A DNA stretch of 38,933 nucleotides. It comes from Scedosporium boydii. Its lineage: Eukaryota > Ascomycota > Sordariomycetes > Microascales > Microascaceae. Position 1 is the stretch's first letter, and every line of letters starts with the position of its first letter. A model generated the notes under the pieces. That model was not told where the DNA came from. It saw nothing but the letters and a program-made list of their open reading frames with translations, and did no database searches. Positions 32,830 through 38,933 of this stretch are shown here, piece after piece. A program made the translations under genes and the position numbers. The DNA is taken from contig NJFT01000308.1 in assembly GCA_002221725.1 (NCBI GenBank), forward strand, positions 1 to 38,933, read 5' to 3'.

Positions 32830-35375
32830 TTAATACTTTGCGTTCACAGTTCCACACTCCTTCCCATCAACCTCGAGAGAAAATTTCATCAGCCCGGACG
32901 AATCATTCTCAATTACGAGGTGATAATGGATCTCTGTATAAAACTCCCCATCGGACGGCCGCTGTTTGGTGGTGAAGCAAGTACGCGGTACTGCGCTGAG
33001 GTCTGACATCAAGGTGCAATTTACTCTGACTGTATAGCTCGTTGATACATTAACATAGTGTAGGCCTTACTGCGATTGAATCAATGAAAGTGCAAATGCA
33101 GATATGACGTACCTCCGTTGGGATGTGCTGGGGCCAGGAGTGCATTGCATTCGTAGAGGTGGTCAACGAACTGAAGCTCTCGGCCACTGGGGTAGGACCC
33201 TTTCAGAGATCGGTAGAAAGGAAGCTTGATCTTCTTGCCCCGGACCAAATCCTCGCCCTAAGTTTCCATCACGTCAGCTCTTCCGGCGCTTCTCCACTCT
33301 CGCACGCACTCCATAGCTCACCTTGTAGATAAACCAGCTCATGGTTTCACATTTTTCCACCTCCTCCCATTTATCCCATATTTTGAGATGGCCACGGTCC
33401 CTGGAAGAGTTCCATCTGGAATTGGCGCTGGAGCCGTAGTGCTTGGGCGCTTTGGTGGTTTTGACGACTGGGGCAATGCCCAGCTTGCTCATGACCGCTC
33501 CCCTAACAAACATCCAGTTAGATATGCTGGGGAGTATTCGCAAATTAATAGCTTCATCACGGTGTCACTCACCTCACAATTGCAGACCAACTTAATTTGG
33601 ACAGTTTTGTCAGTAATTTATTCGAGTTCATAGAGGGTGGGTTAATGCTCTTCAACGAAAAGACTCACGCTTCCCGAGGCTGGACAACGAGAATACCAGG
33701 ATTTGATTTCTCGATAACTTCCTTCAAATAGGCGCTGGATCCGAATCCACCAACAAGAAATATAGCCTACGAATCGAAGAAATGCTTGTAAGCTTCGTAC
33801 AAGAAAGGGGGTCCACGGGCGTAGAGAGCCTTGCCGACGTAGAAAGGTTACAGCTCGGACTCACCTTAACTGCCGACTTTGTCTTGGATTTCAGTTGCAG
33901 TCGTTCCATACGAACGCTACTCACTTGTTCGGAAACGAGTCTCTTGATCTCCCGAGCGATGGGATCGAAGATGCGAAACATGGTATCTCTGAAGGATTCT
34001 ATTATTAGTCGATGGGATTTTCGCTTTCCGGTAACAGGGAAAAACTAACCCAGACAATGTCATCGAATTACTCAGGAGCCCACGAGCAGGGTTGTCTTTT
34101 AATCCCGCCATAGGAAAGCTCACAAATCTGTCCGGGTCGTTTCTCCCCCGGAAAGCCGGCTTGATGGCGCCATCGAAGTCTCGCAGAGCGCACCGATACG
34201 CTGGGGTCTTCTTCAATTCGGCGTATGCGCTATCTCCGACTGCCCTCTTTATCTCTTCCTCGAAGAGTTTATTAACCATCATCGACCCACAAATGCCCCC
34301 TGTTACTGATGCTTAGTTCGCATGTTCCCAGTCGACGTCAAGAAGGAAAAGAGGAGTAGGTATGAAATCGAAAAAGGAGGGAGCAATGATAGCAACAAAA
34401 AGCTCTTACCAGACGGAGCTGTCAACGCCTTGAGTTCGAAGGGGTCCAAACTAAGGATTTCGTAGGACACGAGATCGACTGTCCCGCCTCCTGCGTCACA
34501 AATCACGATTGCGTCACCCGCCTAGATTAGGTGAAGCCTCGTGGTTAATAGATACACAAGATATCCGATGTGTGGTTTCGGGGGTTCATGCAACGGTAAC
34601 GTTACCTTCAGTCCTCTGTTTTTCATGGAGTGGAGAGTATGCAATGCGGCGGCTTCAGGCTCCGCAATCATTTGCACGGGATATATCCCCGCCTTTTTTG
34701 CAGCCTACGATATGTACAGTGAGAACCCGTTCAACAAACTGAGCAAGGCATGATGGGGGTTGAATCGTACCCGAAGTGTCAGGTCCTTCGCTTTGTCTGA
34801 CCAGACGGCCGGGACAGTAAGCATAAACTTCTTATGGTAGCAGGCGACGAAGCTGGGATCAATGGCATCCGATGTTATCTCCCGGAGAGCATGGCTAAAT
34901 ATTGCCTTCATGTAATCGGCTGCGACATCCAGAACGGATTTGGGGAGTTTGGCCATCTCTGCCTTAACATCAGTTGGAATGTAATATGGCCGTTTCTGCT
35001 CTGGGTCCAGAAGGAGCTTGAGGCCCGTAATGTTATCGGACAGGGTGAGGTCTAATTGGTATCCCCATTTCATATCTAGACTTCTGCCATATCGAATAGC
35101 GGTTGGGGTCTTGGGTGCGATTCGGTCTTCACCGCCGGGCCAGTTTGTAATGGGATAAATCTCCTCCGGATCGGTTGAGAAGGCATAAGCGATTCTATCA
35201 TAGATTAGATACAGAAGAGCCAACAAAATAGAGAGAAATGGAGGAGCATGGAGACCGACGGAGCGGTGGCGGGCAGAGAAACATACCCACTGAATGTAGT
35301 TCCGAAGTCGACGGCAATGACGAGGGTGTCGACCTCTGTTTCCTTTCTTTCGGTCGAATATCCGGGGGGATCCAT
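32830..35375 (-). CDS. HSPA12-like Hsp70-family ATPase
   Basis: Eleven exons join without a stop into 570 residues: 35375-35287, 35194-34771, 34704-34606, 34521-34410, 34299-34050, 33988-33865, 33766-33669, 33590-33573, 33502-33322, 33257-33113, 33002-32830. The actin/Hsp70 ATPase core is complete: phosphate-1 VIAVDFGTTFSG (19-30), phosphate-2 VICDAGGGTVDL (210-221) and adenosine motif AIFLVGGFGSS (367-377). MIAEPEAAALHTL is the connecting signature. Instead of an EEVD-type chaperone tail, a divergent ~150-residue C-terminus follows, so a classic peptide-binding domain is not seen. This fits the large fungal group of HSPA12-like proteins, whose clients are unknown. Exon 8 is only 18 nt. Cytosolic; no signal peptide. 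No clear heat-shock element was recognised upstream. It is head-to-head with the coiled-coil gene at 36159. Confidence 0.88.
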
Positions 35376-36158
35376 TTTGTTACAACCTATTTTGAAAAAG
35401 AAGAATTGGATTTAAATAAGTATTGGAGAGAGGACCTCACGAATCTCGCCGTCCTGTGAAAGAGTAAGTCTCTGGATACAATGGAATCGAAGGTGGGCAT
35501 CACACATGGTCATATATGCTGTACTGCAACTCCAAAGTGAAATCTCCCGTTACACGTGCTCCATCCTTTTCACATGAAAGACGGTCGTAGAACTCGGAAG
35601 CGTGATGCTAAGGTTTGAGGCCTAGTAGCTGTCTACCATCACGAGGCACGTGTGTCGCGAACTGGTGGGAGAGGCTAGCCGCGCTTGTCTTTCTATGCTT
35701 CTACTACTCCAAGTATCTCCAGTGGAAGGTTCACAGTAAAATGAGGTTCTTTCCGGATTGTTTTGGATTCGAAGCTATAAGCCCCTCTCCTATTTGCTGC
35801 AGCACTCTAGAAACACCTTTAAACTCACATCACCGGAACGGCGCGGACTGTTTGGTACTCTCAGCCAGTTCTGTTCGGAACTCAGGGACCCGCTTCTTGC
35901 GGCAATTTTGATGGTCAATTCACCAAAGGTTAACCTATTGTATAAACTAGGTTTGCATTAAATTGTAAACAGACCATCAGGGACGTCGCGAGAGTCGACC
36001 AAAAGTTTGAGGGTTTCAGGTACCAAGGGAGTTAGTTATAAAGGGGATCGAGATTCACCCACAACCTGTTCGGATTTGACGGAACTCGAACGAGGTTTCT
36101 CACTACCCCCTAAATTCACCGCCATTCAGCCCAAAATTGGCCCACAACCTCCAACGCG
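35376..36158. promoter_or_regulatory. Divergent promoter region of Hsp70-like and coiled-coil genes
   Basis: About 780 bp between opposite start codons (35375 minus, 36159 plus). I see no TATA box or heat-shock element that I would defend, and no gene. Both promoters are expected here. Confidence 0.45.
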
Positions 36159-37632
36159 ATGTCGCAATCCACAGGACTCCCGCTCGGAGAGGGCGGAGTG
36201 GACGTGGCGCTTGCATTTATAGAGATTCAGCAACAGGTTCTTACGGAATTGAAGAGCTTTAGAGATGACTTTGGTAAACTCACTCATGCGCCAAGGTCCT
36301 ATGCCATGCCGCCTCCTGCCGTCGAGCCTCCGCCAGGGCTTGCTAGAACTCCTACAAACGCTGTTTCTACGAACACTGATGCCCCAGAAGGAGGCTCTGA
36401 GGAACGACGGGGCTTGATGCCCAAATTCCAGGAGATAATGGCGGCTTGTTCCCAAGTCTTAGCTGTAAGCATGATGTCCTCAATCATCTGCCCACCCCCA
36501 CCCCCAAATTATAATAGCCACCGATATGCTGAATATCATCCGCAGTACTCTCAAGCGGCCGACCCGAATCACACACCCAAACTCACACCCATCCCTAAAG
36601 AAGAAAGGGAGATCCAGGCCATACAGGAGCGTGCAGCTGAGGCTGATGAGCTCAGACTCACTGTTAAAAACCTTCGGGAAATGCTGAATGGCGAAAGGGG
36701 AGAGAACGATGCCCTACGGAGACGAGTTGCCGAGCAAACCGCCAAAATCAACAGCCTTCAGAAAATGATGCTTAGGGCAAAGAGGAAGGACCACAGTCCT
36801 GATGATGGAGAGGTCCAGCGGCAGTTCGTGGTGCTGAAGAGCGACATCCTCCAGTTTGTGAGAGCACACCTCTGTACTAACTCAGGCCTTGCTTTGTTGC
36901 CCTCTTCGATACAAGGTGCATCATCCGAGGTGAGAGAGCTTTTTTTGCGCTCGATAATCGCCAACCTCTTGCACCAACACTTCCACCCTCCCTGCTCGCT
37001 CCTGTTTGGAATCAACGATCATCTAAAATACAAGAACCCATTTTGGGCGACGGAAGGACGGCTGAGGCGCCGCACGACATGCGAAGGTATGTTTTATATA
37101 TTGGCTTTCTGATTAGTACTGAGGTATATCGCATAGGAGCTGAATATTGAGAAAATTAGAATCCGTTATCAAGGAGTGGCGAATTGCCACAATCAAAGCT
37201 GGAGAAGCTCTTCAAGGCAAAAATCACATCTACTCAAATACAGTAGCTTGCGAGATGTTGGGGGATATATCCCCCTTTCTCTCCAGCAAAGATGACAAAC
37301 TCAAGCGACAAGATGCCCTCGCCGATCTTGAGAAGATATGTTTCCACGTCATGGAAATGGCCCTTGCATTCCGCTCCTCGAGTATTGACTACACGTGGGA
37401 GCAGCTTGTGCCGGCGCAAGAGGTATCTAAATTGTCTCCCGATTCGTATACGATCATAGGGAGTGAAGGCCCCAAACCTGGAGAGAGTCACAACTTTGAA
37501 GTCTCTTTTGTTGTGTTTGGAGGCGTTGTGAGAGGGGACAAGGCAACCGGGTCACTCTCGCAAGGTAAAACTCGCCTGAGCCCGGCGGAGGTTGTGATCA
37601 AAGATGGCTCAGGGAGAGAGTTACAGATATAG
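36159..37632 (+). CDS. Coiled-coil protein of unknown function
   Basis: Two exons, 36159-37086 and 37160-37632, give 466 residues. The N-terminal ~130 residues are mixed, with a Pro-rich stretch (CPPPPPNY). A strong coiled coil covers about residues 145-215 (EREIQAIQERAAEADELRLT, KNLREMLNGERGENDALRRRV). The C-terminal half is helical with hydrophobic segments (ADLEKICFHVMEMALAFRSS) and is of a type common in lineage-specific fungal proteins; I do not recognise a named domain. The intron starts at GTATGT (37087) and, to keep frame, must end at AG 37159 rather than the earlier TAG at 37135. No signal peptide. It shares a promoter region with the Hsp70-like gene. Function unknown. Confidence 0.7.
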
Positions 37633-38065
37633 CCCTGCCCCCAGCTTTCTCGGTCCGGGGAATGTCTCCTTATCGGTATGCCTATTATTGCCATCTTGTG
37701 ACCTTGATTTCTAATTCCAGGACAAAAATTGATGGCTATTCGCATCTGTACTTGAATCAAATGGGGTGACGTTCTTGATAGTGTGACGCATGCTCCCAGG
37801 AAAAGCTCAAGCGGTTTCTGATACCACCGGCAGGGTGCCAGTTCCATTAGCTTACCTTGGCAGACACAAGCGAATGAACTATGACAATAAATCGAGACAG
37901 CTGGTTTTCACACCCCTCTCCCCTCCTTCATTACTTCGTCCTGGATAGTACACAGGACGACTAACGACAGTTTTATCACGTTCGAAGCCAATCCCCCTTC
38001 CGCTTTGCTCAATATATATATCTATCTAGATATATTCTTATATCTAGTCAACTTTGTTCTTCACC
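37633..38065. other. Intergenic region
   Basis: About 430 bp; 3' UTR of the coiled-coil gene and promoter of the next gene. An AT-rich, partly palindromic stretch (about 38010-38045, TATATCTATCTAGATATA type) lies 20-55 bp before the next ATG and may act as TATA/core promoter. Confidence 0.45.
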
Positions 38066-38565
38066 ATGTCACATAGTCTTACCCGACTGCAGAAGGCTCT
38101 ACAACAAATCTCCCTCCTCGGGACACGCCTTCACGCAAACAAAATGACCCAGCAGGTACAGGATTGGTTGTTAATATATTCCTACTTTCACCCGTTATCA
38201 AGGTTCTAATCAGCCATGATTAAAAGAGCTTTGTCAACCCAACTGATGACATGGTCATTCAGTTACGGCAATCTTATATCGTGGACGCAAATGTCGTGTC
38301 AAAGAATCTGGATCCCAAAAAGACTGATCCGCTGAGGGAAAGATACCCCGCGCTCTTTGGTGTGGCAAGAAACTTGCACGGGCAGTGCACCATTCTCGAC
38401 CACAAATACGAAGTTGCTGGTATTCAGGTAGCGATAGACTGGAATAGCTTCTGGGACACGCTGAATCACCGCCTTCCAGATGAGCTCAAACCCCTACTTG
38501 AGCATGCAATTGCAACTGAAGAGGCACGCGAACAGGAAGCTCAGAAGGAAGATAAGAAAAAATAA
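38066..38565 (+). CDS. Small protein of unknown function, possible mitochondrial leader
   Basis: Two exons, 38066-38155 and 38227-38565, in phase 0 give 142 residues. The N-terminal ~27 residues have regular Arg/Lys/His and Leu without acids (MSHSLTRLQKALQQISLLG), consistent with an amphipathic mitochondrial leader, though a cytosolic helix is also possible. The middle (MVIQLRQSYIVDANVV, then KKTDPLRERYPALFG) has no domain I recognise. The C-terminus is highly charged (EEAREQEAQKEDKKK). The intron 38156-38226 has donor GTACAG and an AAG acceptor set by frame. A start at the internal ATG 38251 would also leave an intact 104-residue frame, so the two-exon model is moderately sure. Confidence 0.55.
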
Positions 38566-38933
38566 AGCACACCTGAATAGCACCAAAGTGGATATGGAAT
38601 TCTCTGATGCTAGCTCGTCTACCTGGCATGATGGGCGAGGCCCTGCTAGATTTGACATAAGTTAGGGCATTTAGTCTTTACTTTTATTCTTCTATTGCTC
38701 TGGGCCGCCAGTGAAGCCGAATCCTGATGTAAATTGGGCATTGCGATTCCAACCTGTTGGGAAATGGGGAGAAAAGTGATGGTTGAATGGGGTAAACATA
38801 AAAGGCGCAGGCTAGCAACCTCGTCGTCGGCGAACTTCGCAGGGCATCAGTTGATCAATGGGAGCATATGATTGTAGAGGAAAAGAAGGCAGGAGATAAT
38901 CATCCAGATAAACTGAATAGTAATAAGTTGCCC
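38566..38933. other. Right-edge intergenic sequence
   Basis: About 370 bp after the last gene with no supportable reading frame, repeat or RNA gene. Confidence 0.5.

Overview
The window reads as nuclear DNA of a filamentous ascomycete (Pezizomycotina, most likely Eurotiales/Aspergillus-like). Genes are compact and split by 55-135 bp GT-AG introns with CTRAC-like branch sites. The families are typical of such fungi: Zn2Cys6 regulator, fungal rhodopsin-domain membrane protein, BAHD-type acyltransferase, LaeA-like methyltransferase, siderophore-type MFS transporter, Hsp70-like ATPase, and several small secreted proteins. Exon joins were worked out by eye from reading frame, splice dinucleotides and family motifs. 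No transcript evidence was available.

Layout, left to right. 349-921(-): non-canonical purine NTP phosphatase (DUF84/YjjX type). 1715-4069(+): intronless secreted dipeptidyl peptidase IV. 4776-7213(-) and 7664-8996(+): a Zn2Cys6 transcription factor and an NmrA-like NAD(P)-binding protein, divergent over a 450-bp promoter that holds a perfect inverted repeat. 9274-10840(-): SET-domain protein with an N-terminal hydrophobic segment. 12411-14242(+): secreted protein of three homologous modules with phase-2 introns at module borders, but with an unexplained in-frame stop near its start. 14438-15905(-): fungal rhodopsin-domain membrane protein. 17573-19172(+): BAHD-like acyltransferase. 20354-20998(+): small secreted NTF2-like protein. 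21812-22102(-): BON-domain protein, a fold best known from bacteria. 24274-25790(+): LaeA-like methyltransferase with micro-exons across its SAM-binding motif. 27363-27712(+): tiny secreted protein with 12 cysteines whose first exon is off frame. 27990-28796(-): fungal F-box-like/DUF7730-type protein. 30457-32470(+): siderophore-iron-transporter-type MFS protein with an ATCTGATAA (SreA/GATA) site upstream. 32830-35375(-): 11-exon HSPA12-like Hsp70 ATPase without a recognisable peptide-binding domain. 36159-37632(+): coiled-coil protein of unknown function, head-to-head with the Hsp70 gene. 38066-38565(+): small unknown protein with a possible mitochondrial leader.

Together these look like an accessory, environment-facing region (secreted protease, three small secreted or modular secreted proteins, iron uptake, membrane sensor) with long gene-poor gaps of 1-2 kb and long homopolymers (60 T, 38 A). 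Metabolic tailoring genes are present (acyltransferase, methyltransferase, NmrA-like protein, pathway-type regulator), but there is no polyketide, peptide or terpene synthase, so a complete secondary-metabolite cluster is not visible. The most unusual items are the modular secreted gene with its premature stop, the off-frame cysteine-rich peptide gene, the BON protein, and the micro-exon structures.
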